From Bacteroidia bacterium (GTDB lineage: Bacteria; Bacteroidota; Bacteroidia; Flavobacteriales; Flavobacteriaceae): a stretch of 53,459 nt of DNA. Below, one piece after another: positions 24,391 to 32,997 of this stretch. The notes under the pieces were generated by a model, which saw nothing but the letters and a program-made list of their open reading frames with translations, was not told where the DNA came from and did no database searches. Within the stretch, counting starts at the first letter, position 1. Every line of letters begins with the position of its first letter. Both the position numbers and the translations under genes were made by a program. Location of the stretch: NCBI GenBank assembly GCA_030430535.1, contig JAUIKY010000023.1, positions 1-53,459 of the forward strand. Direction: 5' to 3'.

Positions 24391-25905
24391 ATGAATAAAA
24401 AAGTTATCTTAATGATTCTTGACGGTTGGGGAAACTCTCCAGACCCTAAAGTTTCTGCTATAGACCACGCCAATACACCTTTTATCGATTCACTTTACAA
24501 AAAATACCCGTTTGCCACATTACGAACGGATGGCGAACACGTTGGTCTGCCAAAAGGCCAAATGGGAAACAGCGAAGTAGGCCACATGAATTTGGGTGCT
24601 GGGCGGATTGTGTACCAAGATTTAGCAAAAATCAATTTAGCCATTGAAAAAGATACTTTAAGGGACGAAAAAGAGCTAATAGAAGCTTTAAAATACGCTT
24701 CAGAAAACAACAAAAACGTTCATTTTTTGGGGCTTTTAAGTGATGGTGGCGTACACGCTCACACCAGTCATCTAAAAGGTTTTATTGATGCGGCCAATAA
24801 AGCGGGCGTTAATTCATACGTGCATGCCTTTACCGATGGCCGAGATGTAGATCCTAAATCGGGCAAAGGTTACGTTGCTGATTTGGAAAATTATATATCA
24901 GACACCAATACCAAGCTAGCTACTGTTACAGGCCGTTATTACGCCATGGACAGAGATAAACGATGGGAGCGCGTAAAACTGGCCTACGATGCTGTTGTAA
25001 ACGGAGAAGGCACCAAAACCCAAAATGCCACCGCATCCATTCAAGAAAACTATGATAACGATACCACCGACGAATTTATCAAACCACTTATTTTAACCGA
25101 TGCCAACAACGAGCCCATCGCAAAAATTAAGGAAGATGACGTTGTAATATTCTACAATTTTAGAACCGACCGCGGTCGAGAGCTAACCGAAATGCTCAAC
25201 CAAAAAGATTTTCCGGAATACGGAACTAAAAAACTGAACCTTTATTACGTAACCATTACCAATTACAGTGATGATTTTAAAGGAATTAAAGTCATTTTCA
25301 ACAAAGACAACATCACTGAAACCATTGGTGAGGTGCTTTCAAAAGCAGGGAAAAAGCAAATCCGAATTGCCGAAACCGAAAAATATCCGCACGTTACGTT
25401 TTTCTTTTCCGGCGGACAAGAAACACCATTTGAAGGCGAGTCTCGTATCCTGAAAAATTCACCAAAAGTGGCCACTTACGATTTACAACCCGAAATGAGC
25501 GCCTACGAATTACGCGATGCCTTGGTTCCTGAATTGGAAAAAGGAGAAGCCGATTTTATATGCTTAAATTTCGCAAACGGCGATATGGTAGGACATACCG
25601 GAGTTATGGAAGCCGCTATCAAGGCTTGCGAAGCGGTTGATGCCTGCGCAAAAGACATCATTACCACCGGACTTGAAAATGGATACACCACTCTGCTTAT
25701 TGCAGACCACGGCAACTGCGAAACCATGATCAATCCTGATGGTTCGCCCCACACCGCACACACTACCAACCCCGTTCCTGTAATATTAATCGACAACGAC
25801 CTGAAGGAAATAAAAGACGGTATTTTGGGCGATGTGGCGCCAACCATATTAAAACTTATGAATGTTGAACAACCTGCTGCTATGACCCAACATCCATTGG
25901 TGTAA
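24391..25905 (+). CDS. gpmI: 2,3-Bisphosphoglycerate-independent phosphoglycerate mutase
   Basis: Glycolytic enzyme interconverting 3- and 2-phosphoglycerate with two Mn ions. 504 residues, full family length. Seen: ILDGWGNS metal site, phospho-acceptor Ser61 in MGNSEVGHMN, AFTDGRDVDPKSG, the FRTDRGREL arginine motif, NFANGDMVGHTG and IADHGNCETM metal ligands, and the C-terminal HTTNPVPVILI. Its own promoter-like box precedes it and a HAD gene follows after 45 bases. Confidence 0.97.
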   Translation: MNKKVILMILDGWGNSPDPKVSAIDHANTPFIDSLYKKYPFATLRTDGEHVGLPKGQMGNSEVGHMNLGAGRIVYQDLAKINLAIEKDTLRDEKELIEALKYASENNKNVHFLGLLSDGGVHAHTSHLKGFIDAANKAGVNSYVHAFTDGRDVDPKSGKGYVADLENYISDTNTKLATVTGRYYAMDRDKRWERVKLAYDAVVNGEGTKTQNATASIQENYDNDTTDEFIKPLILTDANNEPIAKIKEDDVVIFYNFRTDRGRELTEMLNQKDFPEYGTKKLNLYYVTITNYSDDFKGIKVIFNKDNITETIGEVLSKAGKKQIRIAETEKYPHVTFFFSGGQETPFEGESRILKNSPKVATYDLQPEMSAYELRDALVPELEKGEADFICLNFANGDMVGHTGVMEAAIKACEAVDACAKDIITTGLENGYTTLLIADHGNCETMINPDGSPHTAHTTNPVPVILIDNDLKEIKDGILGDVAPTILKLMNVEQPAAMTQHPLV

Positions 25906-25950
25906 ACTTAAAAGGTGTAACTTTGCAATAAATTAATGCCTTAAATCGAA

Positions 25951-26358
25951 ATGAATTTTAACGACACACTCATTATTGCGGTCGATTTTGATGGAACCAT
26001 TGTAAAAGATGCCTATCCCAAAATAGGAAAACCGATGCTGTTTGCTTTTGAAACTTTAAAAAAACTTCAAGAAGACGGGCATCGGCTTATTTTATGGACC
26101 TACCGAAGTGGCGACCATTTGGATGAAGCCGTTGAATTTTGCAAGGAGAATGGCATTGAGTTTTATGCGGTAAACAAAAGCTTTCCCGAAGAGGAATACA
26201 CCAATGATATCAGCAGAAAGATAAACGCCGATTTATTTATTGACGACCGTAACATTGGTGGTTTCCCCGGTTGGGGCGAGGTGTACCATATGCTCACCGA
26301 TGGTACGGCTCAACCTTTAAAAGAAAAAAAGAAAAGTTTTTTTGGCCTGTTCGGTTAA
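25951..26358 (+). CDS. HAD-superfamily hydrolase, BT0820-like
   Basis: A 135-residue small HAD phosphatase. Motif I is VDFDGTIVKD; ILWTYRSG gives motif II; FIDDRNIGG gives the acidic motif IV. It matches the BT0820 family of Bacteroidota, a cap-less form. The C-terminal KEKKKSFFGLFG is a short basic tail. Substrate unknown. Likely co-transcribed with gpmI (45-base gap). Confidence 0.88.
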   Translation: MNFNDTLIIAVDFDGTIVKDAYPKIGKPMLFAFETLKKLQEDGHRLILWTYRSGDHLDEAVEFCKENGIEFYAVNKSFPEEEYTNDISRKINADLFIDDRNIGGFPGWGEVYHMLTDGTAQPLKEKKKSFFGLFG

Positions 26359-26402
26359 AATTCGGCTTAATAATTTCAAAAAAATGCATTTAACTTTTTG
26401 AG

Positions 26403-26410
26403 TATCTTTG
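26403..26410 (+). promoter_or_regulatory. Promoter box of map
   Basis: TATCTTTG matches TAnnTTTG exactly, 20 bases before the map start; -33 element not clear. Confidence 0.5.
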
Positions 26411-26430
26411 CATTCCTATAATTTATATTT

Positions 26431-27249
26431 ATGATTATTGTAAAAACAAGAGAAGAAATTGAATTGATGCGCGAAAGCGCCTTAATCGTATCGAAAACCT
26501 TGGGTGAATTGGCCAAAGAAATAAAACCTGGGGTAACCACTCTTGAACTCGATAAAATTGCAGAAACCTGCATTCGCGACCATGGTGCTATTCCTGGCTT
26601 TTTAGGGTTATACGACTTTCCGAACACGCTTTGTATGAGTCCGAATTCGCAAGTGGTACACGGTATTCCTAATAACGACCCTTTGGTTGAAGGCGATATT
26701 ATTTCCATAGATTGCGGGGCTTTAAAAAATGGTTTTTATGGCGACCACGCTTACACCTTTCCCGTTGGCGAGATTGCTCCTGAAACCGAAAAACTGCTTC
26801 AAGTCACAAAAGAATCGCTTTATGTGGGCATTCGCGAATTCAAGGCCAATAACCGTGTTGGCGACGTGGGTTATGCCATCCAAAAATATTGTGAAGACCA
26901 TGGCTACGGTGTGGTGCGTGAATTGGTGGGGCACGGCTTGGGAAGCAAAATGCACGAAGACCCCGAAATGCCCAACTACGGCAAACGCGGTCGCGGCAAA
27001 AAATTTGTTGAAGGTATGGTCGTGGCCATTGAACCTATGATTAACATGGGCACACAGCGCATACAGCAACATAGCGACGGTTGGACCATCACCACACGCG
27101 ATGGCAAACCATCGGCCCATTTTGAACACGATGTAGCCCTTGTTGACGGCAAACCAGAGTTGCTTTCAACTTTTGCTTATATTTATGAAGCCTTGGGTAT
27201 TGAAAGCAATGAAGAAGATGAATTTAGACAAATTGCGTTGGTTCTCTAG
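26431..27249 (+). CDS. map: Type I methionine aminopeptidase
   Basis: Removes the initiator methionine. 272 residues. Two-metal ligands all present: Asp in SIDCGALKNG, Asp in GDHAYTFPVG, His in VGHGLGSKMHEDP, Glu in AIEPMIN, Glu in FEHDVALV. The N-terminus lacks a zinc-finger extension, as usual for bacterial type Ia. A GxxExxY gene within inverted repeats follows 73 bases downstream. Confidence 0.96.
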   Translation: MIIVKTREEIELMRESALIVSKTLGELAKEIKPGVTTLELDKIAETCIRDHGAIPGFLGLYDFPNTLCMSPNSQVVHGIPNNDPLVEGDIISIDCGALKNGFYGDHAYTFPVGEIAPETEKLLQVTKESLYVGIREFKANNRVGDVGYAIQKYCEDHGYGVVRELVGHGLGSKMHEDPEMPNYGKRGRGKKFVEGMVVAIEPMINMGTQRIQQHSDGWTITTRDGKPSAHFEHDVALVDGKPELLSTFAYIYEALGIESNEEDEFRQIALVL

Positions 27250-27259
27250 GTTAAATTTA

Positions 27260-27288
27260 GACACGAATTCCACTAATTTTCACAAATC
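27260..27288 (+). repeat. Left inverted repeat of GxxExxY unit
   Basis: 29 bases starting GACACGAATT. The reverse complement of 27701-27729 matches it at 24 of 29 positions, including the first ten. Confidence 0.8.
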
Positions 27289-27322
27289 AACTTGCTACAA
27301 AACCGGTTTCTAATAAAAACAT

Positions 27323-27697
27323 ATGACTTCATTAATTTACAAAGAAGAAGCCTATAAAATAATTGGGATTTGCATGGAGGTTCACAATCAGTTAGGGAAA
27401 GGGTTTAATGAGGTAGTTTATGCTGATGCTTTGGAAATCGAACTTATTGATAATAATATTAATTACTCTAGAGAGAAAAAATTCGACATTAATTACAAAG
27501 GCAATTTGCTTCCTCATAAATACATAGCAGATTTTATTATAGATGATAAAATTGTTTTGGAATTAAAGGCCATTGAATGTTTAAACTCCGCACATGTAAA
27601 GCAGACACTAAACTATTTGGCTGTTTCAAAGTTAAAACTCGGACTTCTGATAAACTTCGGAGAAGAAAGCCTAAAATATAAACGAATTGTTCTTTAG
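27323..27697 (+). CDS. GxxExxY family protein
   Basis: A 124-residue member of the GxxExxY family (PDDEXK-nuclease-like, PF13366). The naming motif appears as GFNEVVYADALEIEL, followed by the core ADFIIDDKIVLELKAIECLN with D...ExK residues characteristic of the PD-(D/E)xK fold, then HVKQTLNYLAVSKLKLGLLINFGEESLKYKRIV. Multiple copies per genome with repeat flanks are typical of the family; function unknown. Here it is enclosed by 29-base inverted repeats, the right one starting 3 bases after the stop. Confidence 0.92.
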   Translation: MTSLIYKEEAYKIIGICMEVHNQLGKGFNEVVYADALEIELIDNNINYSREKKFDINYKGNLLPHKYIADFIIDDKIVLELKAIECLNSAHVKQTLNYLAVSKLKLGLLINFGEESLKYKRIVL

Positions 27698-27700
27698 AGT

Positions 27701-27729
27701 GATTGGTGCTAATTTGTGAAATTCGTGTC
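27701..27729 (-). repeat. Right inverted repeat of GxxExxY unit
   Basis: Ends ...GAAATTCGTGTC, inverted relative to 27260-27288. It contains both possible start codons (GTG at 27716 and 27725) of the next gene. Confidence 0.8.
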
Positions 27730-28492
27730 AAAAAAACTATTCAAATTCATACTTAACCTTATCCCACGACCTTTATTGATTAGGTTAAGTTATATTGTTC
27801 GCCCCGTTTTAGCCTTTTTTCTTAAAGGAAACACGTACACCGACCCCATTGACGGCAAAAGTTTTAAAGCTTTTTTGCCCTACGGTTACGGCACACAACG
27901 CAACAACGTGCTGTCACCATCTACTTTGAGTTTGGAGCGTCACCGCCTGCTTTGGCTGTACTTAAAAAATGAAACCCATTTTTTTTCGGATGAATTAAAA
28001 GTTTTACACTTTGCCCCCGAACAATGTTTTTTAAAACGCTTCCGTAATCTTAATAATCTAGATTATACCACCACCGACTTGCTATCGCCCATTGCCGATG
28101 TGAAAGCTGATATTTGCAACTTGCCATTTGGTGATAACCAATTTGATGTGATTTTGTGCAACCACGTACTAGAACACATCCCCGATGATACAAGAGCCAT
28201 GCAGGAATTATATCGGGTGATGAAACCCGGCGGATGGGGCATTTTTCAAATTCCGCAGGATTTAAACCGCGAAACTACTTTTGAAGACGATAGCATCACC
28301 GATAAAAAAGAACGTGCTAAAATTTTCGGTCAGTACGACCATGTTAGGGTATATGGCCGTGATTATTTTGAAAAACTACGTTCCATCGGGTTTAAAGTTG
28401 AAGAAGTTGATTATACCAAAACCCTTTCTGCAGAAGCGATTGAGCACTATTGTTTGGCAAAGGGAGAAATTATTCCTGTGGTCTATAAATAA
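27716..28492 (+). CDS. Class I SAM-dependent methyltransferase
   Basis: A 258-residue protein (or 255 from the second GTG). Methyltransferase type 11 features: a loose motif around VLHFAPEQCFLKRF, DVILCNHVLEHIPDDTRAMQ and ELYRVMKPGGWGIFQIP. The N-terminus is hydrophobic and basic (LFKFILNLIPRPLLIRLSYIV), suggesting peripheral membrane association. No ATG is available: both GTG codons (27716, 27725) fall in the right repeat of the GxxExxY unit, so the 5' end of the gene was probably shaped by that insertion. DUF423 follows 7 bases after its stop. Confidence 0.88.
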   Translation: MKFVSKKLFKFILNLIPRPLLIRLSYIVRPVLAFFLKGNTYTDPIDGKSFKAFLPYGYGTQRNNVLSPSTLSLERHRLLWLYLKNETHFFSDELKVLHFAPEQCFLKRFRNLNNLDYTTTDLLSPIADVKADICNLPFGDNQFDVILCNHVLEHIPDDTRAMQELYRVMKPGGWGIFQIPQDLNRETTFEDDSITDKKERAKIFGQYDHVRVYGRDYFEKLRSIGFKVEEVDYTKTLSAEAIEHYCLAKGEIIPVVYK

Positions 28493-28499
28493 ACAAAAT

Positions 28500-28868
28500 A
28501 TGGAACAACAGATTTTCATAGCCACTGGTGCATTATTTGGCATGCTTGCCATAATTTTTGGTGCTTTTGGTGCACATGCATTAAAAAGAGTTTTAAACGA
28601 TGACCAATTAAAAAGTTTTGAAACGGGAGTAAAATACCAAATGTACCATGCTATTGTATTGTTGATACTCGGTTTTAATCCTGAATTTTCTTCAACAACC
28701 ATGTATTGGTGTTTTTCCTTAGGAATTATATTGTTTTCTTTTAGTATTTACGGACTCGTTTTGAGTGATGCAAAAGGTAAGAAATTGAAGCTTTTAGGTC
28801 CCATTACGCCTATTGGCGGTTTACTTTTTGTCGCTGGATGGGCTGCTATAGTATTTCAAGTTTTTTAA
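28500..28868 (+). CDS. DUF423 membrane protein
   Basis: A 122-residue, four-helix membrane protein of the DUF423 family: IFGAFGAHALKRVL and FETGVKYQMYHAIVLL are the conserved stretches. The start at 28500 (MEQQIFIATG) gives the family length; the open frame upstream is within the methyltransferase gene. Function unknown. Converges with apbE 3 bases away. Confidence 0.92.
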   Translation: MEQQIFIATGALFGMLAIIFGAFGAHALKRVLNDDQLKSFETGVKYQMYHAIVLLILGFNPEFSSTTMYWCFSLGIILFSFSIYGLVLSDAKGKKLKLLGPITPIGGLLFVAGWAAIVFQVF

Positions 28869-28871
28869 AAA

Positions 28872-29846
28872 CTACTCAGGAAAACCGTTAAGGGACAAAG
28901 TTTCGAGCTCCTTTTTATCATTTTCAAAAATCAAAAACACTTTAAGTTCGGGGTGCGTTTGTAAAAAGGATTTCACTCGCTCCAATCCCATGCCTTTAAA
29001 TGCCGTGGCATAGGCATCGGCCACCATACAGGTTTTGGCAATCACCGAAATGCTCAATAAATTGGTTTTACTGGGATACCCCGTTTGGGTATCGATAATA
29101 TGGGCGTAACGGTTTCCGTTTTGGTCTACTTTAAACTTTCGGTAAGTCCCCGAAGTAGCCATCGCCGCATCCTTTAAATTAATGGCTTTTAAAATAGATT
29201 GCGAGCCATCAAAATGAGGTTGCTCCACCCCTACTTTCCAAGGCGTGTTTTTTTCAGCGTTAATACCTCCTACCCTAATTTCACCCCCTATTTCTACCAA
29301 ATAGTTATTTATGTTTTTGCTTTCTAAAAAGTCGGACACCACATCCACCCCGTAGCCTTTGGCAATGGCATTAAAGTCAATAAAAGTGCCTTGGGGTTTT
29401 TCAATAGAATTACCGGTCAATTTTACTTTATCCAACCCTACAGAGCGCATTAAACTATCTATTTTCAAACTGTCGAGATTGGCTATTTTTCCCTCGGGGC
29501 CAAAATCCCAAGCATTGACTACGGCGCCGATAGTAGGATCGAACGCCCCTTGGGTTTGTTTGTAGATTTCTTTTGAAGTTTCAAAAACATTTATAAAATG
29601 GACATCTACTTTATTAACTTCATTTCTGTTAAGTTTTGAAATATCGGAATCTTTCAAATAAGTGGACATCGATTGGTTTATGACATGAAACAAACTATCA
29701 AATTGTTTTTGATAGTTGGCATCTGAATCATAAATAATGGAATAATTGGTTCCGAAAACAGGCCCTGAAAGTTTGCTGTTCTTTACTTCCGTTTTACAGG
29801 AAATCATTAAAACTAGCAGTAATGGAAATATTAAAATTCGTTTCAT
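28872..29846 (-). CDS. apbE: FAD:protein FMN transferase (ApbE), lipoprotein
   Basis: Covalently attaches FMN from FAD to Thr residues of exported proteins, including NqrB and NqrC. 324 residues with lipoprotein signal MKRILIFPLLLVLMISC. Seen: FDPTIGAVVNAWDFG, DFNAIAKGYGVDVV, YLVEIGGEIRVGG, MATSGTYRKF, and the Mg-binding AHIIDTQTGYP. It lies about 9 kb from the nqr operon, whose NqrC carries an attachment motif, so it is the likely maturation enzyme. Transcribed just after a small gene (15-base gap) and convergent with DUF423. Confidence 0.95.
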   Translation of the reverse strand: MKRILIFPLLLVLMISCKTEVKNSKLSGPVFGTNYSIIYDSDANYQKQFDSLFHVINQSMSTYLKDSDISKLNRNEVNKVDVHFINVFETSKEIYKQTQGAFDPTIGAVVNAWDFGPEGKIANLDSLKIDSLMRSVGLDKVKLTGNSIEKPQGTFIDFNAIAKGYGVDVVSDFLESKNINNYLVEIGGEIRVGGINAEKNTPWKVGVEQPHFDGSQSILKAINLKDAAMATSGTYRKFKVDQNGNRYAHIIDTQTGYPSKTNLLSISVIAKTCMVADAYATAFKGMGLERVKSFLQTHPELKVFLIFENDKKELETLSLNGFPE

Positions 29847-29861
29847 AATGAATCCAAGACT

Positions 29862-30239
29862 TTAATTCAAATGGGTTTCAATCACCTGAATACCATTGTA
29901 TTCCATTAAATACTCTTCATTCATATAGATAGGTTCTTTTTCCCCCTCTAAACTGCCTATCCCCACACCGGCATATAATACTTTCGCATCTTTATCGCGG
30001 GCGTGCTTTTTAAAGGTTTCCATCCAAACCACATCGTAATTATTGGGGTTGTCGGGTAAAATCACAGCCCGAACGATTACGAAATAATACTGCTTGTTTT
30101 TGTCGATACACACGAATTGCGGGTGTTTTTTCAGTTGGCTGTTAACAGCTATAAACTCAAAGCCGCGTTGTTCCAAATCCTTGCCCACATGGTTCATGGC
30201 GAGGTTGTGTAATTCTTGTTTTGTAAGTGGTCTGCCCAT
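29862..30239 (-). CDS. Conserved small protein next to apbE, 125 aa
   Basis: A soluble 125-residue protein (MGRPLTKQELHNLAMNHVGK..., ...EPIYMNEEYLMEYNGIQVIETHLN). I recall homologues in related genomes being labelled Na+-NQR subunit F, but no ferredoxin, FAD or NADH motifs are present, so that label would be wrong by content. The position 15 bases upstream of apbE suggests an association with flavin transfer or NQR assembly; inference only. Divergent from the lipoprotein at 30326. Confidence 0.8.
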   Translation of the reverse strand: MGRPLTKQELHNLAMNHVGKDLEQRGFEFIAVNSQLKKHPQFVCIDKNKQYYFVIVRAVILPDNPNNYDVVWMETFKKHARDKDAKVLYAGVGIGSLEGEKEPIYMNEEYLMEYNGIQVIETHLN

Positions 30240-30266
30240 CCTACAAAAATATAAAAATTAATAGGG

Positions 30267-30296
30267 TGATGACATTTTTAAAGTATTTCGATGTAA
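30267..30296 (+). promoter_or_regulatory. ECF-type promoter-like element 1
   Basis: TGATGACATTT (30267-30277), 11 bases, CGATGTAA (30289-30296), 29 bases before the lipoprotein start at 30326. The identical pair with identical spacing occurs at 31480-31509. Confidence 0.6.
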
Positions 30297-30325
30297 AAGT
30301 AGAATGAATCTTAAAAACCAAAAAC

Positions 30326-31465
30326 ATGAAAACTGTGCATTTACTATTGGCCTTATGGGGACTCTCATTTATTTCTTGTGGACAACAAAAAGAAAACAAT
30401 TTCGCTAATTATGAAGACGCCCATTACAATGACGTTTACACCGAAAACCAACCTGATCAAAATAGAAAAAAACATAAAACCACAGACGCTATAAAAGGTT
30501 ATCAAGTGATGAGCAAACAGTTTGGCATGCCTGTGGGCACAATGCCCATTCCCGACTCTTGGGAACGAAGCAACAACAAAAAGGAAAACATTCTTTTTGA
30601 GTCGCCAAACGGCACTAAAGTTTTCGGTGAGCAGTTTTTTTCATTTTATTTCTCTAACAACCAACAACAAATCTATTTTGCACAACAGGGTGGCAGCAGA
30701 GTAAAACCGCCGAAAAGCATCCAACAGATTATTGAAGAGGATATGAAACCTTTTTTAAAACAAAAAGGCATTAGTTATGTGGGGCAGTTTGCGCTACCCG
30801 AATTGGCTCAATTCGATAAACGTTTTGATAGTTACCTATTTAAATCGGTACCAGAAAACAAACAATTTCAATGCGTGGTTACCGAATGGGAAGATACAAA
30901 TGGCAATAAATCTACCGGTATTATCCGTTATTTCATCAACCGCTACCCTACTTTGGGTGGCATGGACTGGGGCTATACATTAAATGCCATGAGCGCTCCG
31001 AAACAGGTTTACAACAAAGCTAAAAATCAGCTTATCCATTCATTAGTAAACTTTCAAATAAATCCGCAATGGGTTCAAGCAAGCAATCAGCATTATGCTC
31101 AACTTTCTGGACAAAGCGCCGCAGCACACCAGCAACGCATGGCTGCCATAAAAGCACAGGGTCAAGCCATTATAAACAACGGAAACACTTACAGTTCCAT
31201 TATCGATAGCAACCACGAAAGTTGGAAACGCCGAAACGACATGAATGATGCCGGGCACGCCAAAACCGTTAACAGTGGTATTTGGGAACGCAGCACCATA
31301 ACCAATCCCAATTCTGGGCAATCGTATCAAGTAGAAGGTCAATATGATTACTATTATGGCAATAATAGTGACGGTTATATTGGCACAGACAACGCTTTGT
31401 ACAACCCCAATTTAGACCCCAATATGAACGACCAAAACTGGACGCAATACGATATTGAGGAATAA
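30326..31465 (+). CDS. Uncharacterised lipoprotein, 379 aa
   Basis: Signal MKTVHLLLALWGLSFISC with lipobox ISC. The mature part contains a KGYQVMSKQFGMPVGTMPIPDSWE block and C-terminal repeats rich in Asn, Gln and Tyr (YQVEGQYDYYYGNNSDG). Not recognised. It is preceded by a promoter-like element shared with the next gene, and both precede the sigma factor operon on the same strand; they may be part of its regulon. The C-terminal half from about residue 260 is Gln/Ala then Asn-rich, probably extended. Confidence 0.85.
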   Translation: MKTVHLLLALWGLSFISCGQQKENNFANYEDAHYNDVYTENQPDQNRKKHKTTDAIKGYQVMSKQFGMPVGTMPIPDSWERSNNKKENILFESPNGTKVFGEQFFSFYFSNNQQQIYFAQQGGSRVKPPKSIQQIIEEDMKPFLKQKGISYVGQFALPELAQFDKRFDSYLFKSVPENKQFQCVVTEWEDTNGNKSTGIIRYFINRYPTLGGMDWGYTLNAMSAPKQVYNKAKNQLIHSLVNFQINPQWVQASNQHYAQLSGQSAAAHQQRMAAIKAQGQAIINNGNTYSSIIDSNHESWKRRNDMNDAGHAKTVNSGIWERSTITNPNSGQSYQVEGQYDYYYGNNSDGYIGTDNALYNPNLDPNMNDQNWTQYDIEE

Positions 31466-31479
31466 TTTTAAAATCTCCT

Positions 31480-31509
31480 TGATGACATTTCTATTTAATT
31501 CCGATGTAA
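31480..31509 (+). promoter_or_regulatory. ECF-type promoter-like element 2
   Basis: TGATGACATTT (31480-31490), 11 bases, CGATGTAA (31502-31509), 28 bases before the start at 31538. Same sequence and spacing as 30267-30296. Confidence 0.6.
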
Positions 31510-31537
31510 CAATTACAACCCTAAAAACCAAAAAAAA

Positions 31538-32314
31538 ATGAAACAGTCAAATCTATATGCTCTTTTAATGTTAGCCATCTTAGTGTTGTCGTGCAGTACA
31601 GACAACAATGAAGAAAACGCTAACAATCTGGCTAATTTTACACCACAAATAAACTGCAATGCCAACGTGGTTGGCCCCATTGCCGCCTATTGGGATTACG
31701 CCAATAGTGTTCCACCACCGTTAACCCAAGTCCCAATTCTTCAAAATACGGCCGGACAATTTATCCATAGTCAGCACCCTTATCTTGGTTTTCCTTTGCC
31801 ACAGGGCTATCAAGGTTTCGAGGCTCAAGATCCCCAAACCGCTCCTTTGGGCGTAAATGTTATTAGAAACGATAATGCCGTGATTTGGCGGTATGTGCCG
31901 CTTTCCACTTTTCCCCAAAACTTTTCGCTTAATGATATTATAGCCCGCGAAATAAATGGCATGTTTGGATTTTATAATTTCAATGGAAATTTTGAAGTGC
32001 TGTGCACCCGTACCCCTACTCCCATATCAGAACTGGGCGTGAACCGTTTTTTTACAGCGCGTTTAATTCGCTTCGGAAACTTCACAGGATTAGTTTGGGT
32101 ACACGTTGTGCAAGTTCAGGGTTTACCAACGCTTTCGGTAGCATCTTCAGTTTCAGCAGGCCCAACCAACGAATACAACAATTTAGTAATGGACACATTT
32201 TTACCGCTAAGCTTCCAGTTGTTGGTACGTGACCGAGAAACCCTTTCGGATAGAGACAACGACGGTACACCTGATATTTTTGACAGTGCGCCAGACGACC
32301 CTAAAGTGCAATAA
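31538..32314 (+). CDS. Uncharacterised lipoprotein with Ca-binding-type tail, 258 aa
   Basis: Signal MKQSNLYALLMLAILVLSC. The mature protein is Pro-rich near the start (NSVPPPLTQVP) and ends SDRDNDGTPDIFDSAPDDPK, a single thrombospondin-type-3-like calcium-binding loop (DxDxDGxPD). Function unknown; such loops often stabilise the C-terminus of surface proteins. It is the second of two lipoprotein genes carrying the same promoter-like element upstream of the sigma factor gene. Confidence 0.85.
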   Translation: MKQSNLYALLMLAILVLSCSTDNNEENANNLANFTPQINCNANVVGPIAAYWDYANSVPPPLTQVPILQNTAGQFIHSQHPYLGFPLPQGYQGFEAQDPQTAPLGVNVIRNDNAVIWRYVPLSTFPQNFSLNDIIAREINGMFGFYNFNGNFEVLCTRTPTPISELGVNRFFTARLIRFGNFTGLVWVHVVQVQGLPTLSVASSVSAGPTNEYNNLVMDTFLPLSFQLLVRDRETLSDRDNDGTPDIFDSAPDDPKVQ

Positions 32315-32423
32315 AAAATGAAACAAAATCTATCATAGCCAATGAACGATACTATGCCCCATTTAATAGTTTTGTATTTGCTGTAATTTGAAATAATTGT
32401 ATATTTCCTCTAGCTATTATTTC

Positions 32424-32996
32424 ATGGGGAAAACACTATACTTATTAAGTCAGTCGCAGCTAATACGAGCCATAAAAACAAACGACACCAGCGTGTTAAA
32501 ACAGTTTTATGTTGCCAACTACCCAAAGGTTGAAACCTTGATTTTAAAAAACAGCGGTACCATAGAGCACGCCAAAGACGTTTATCAAGAGGCTTTTATT
32601 TTGGTATGGACCAACGTTAAAAACGGAAAATTTGTTCCACAGAACGAAACCGCTTTACAAGGTTATCTGTACCAAATTGCAAAAAATAAATGGACGGATG
32701 TACTAAGATCCAAAAGCTTTAAAAATTCCAAATCGCTCGACAGTATTACATTAAGAGTAGTGAGGGATGAAGAAGAGGACAACGAACCCAAAAACACCAA
32801 ACTGGAAATGACCATGGAAGCCTTTAAAAACTTAGGCCAACCCTGCAAACAACTTTTAACGACCTTTTATTTTGAAAAGAAGTCCTTGCGCGATATCGCT
32901 TCAGAATTAAACATTGAAGAAAGCACCGCTAGGAACAAAAAATACCGCTGCATGGAAAAATTGCGCACCATGGTTTTGGCCTCAAAAAACACATAA
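32424..32996 (+). CDS. ECF-type RNA polymerase sigma factor
   Basis: About 190 residues from ATG at 32424 (MGKTLYLLSQSQLIRAIK); an ATG at 32397 adds nine residues. Region 2 is seen as DVYQEAFILVWTNV with YLYQIAKNKWTDVLR, and region 4 as LTTFYFEKKSLRDIASELNIEESTARNKKYRCMEKLR. This is a Bacteroidota-type ECF sigma. The next gene starts 1 base after its stop and encodes a membrane TPR protein, an anti-sigma candidate. Likely drives a small regulon of envelope genes. Confidence 0.9.
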   Translation: MGKTLYLLSQSQLIRAIKTNDTSVLKQFYVANYPKVETLILKNSGTIEHAKDVYQEAFILVWTNVKNGKFVPQNETALQGYLYQIAKNKWTDVLRSKSFKNSKSLDSITLRVVRDEEEDNEPKNTKLEMTMEAFKNLGQPCKQLLTTFYFEKKSLRDIASELNIEESTARNKKYRCMEKLRTMVLASKNT

Positions 32997-32997
32997 A

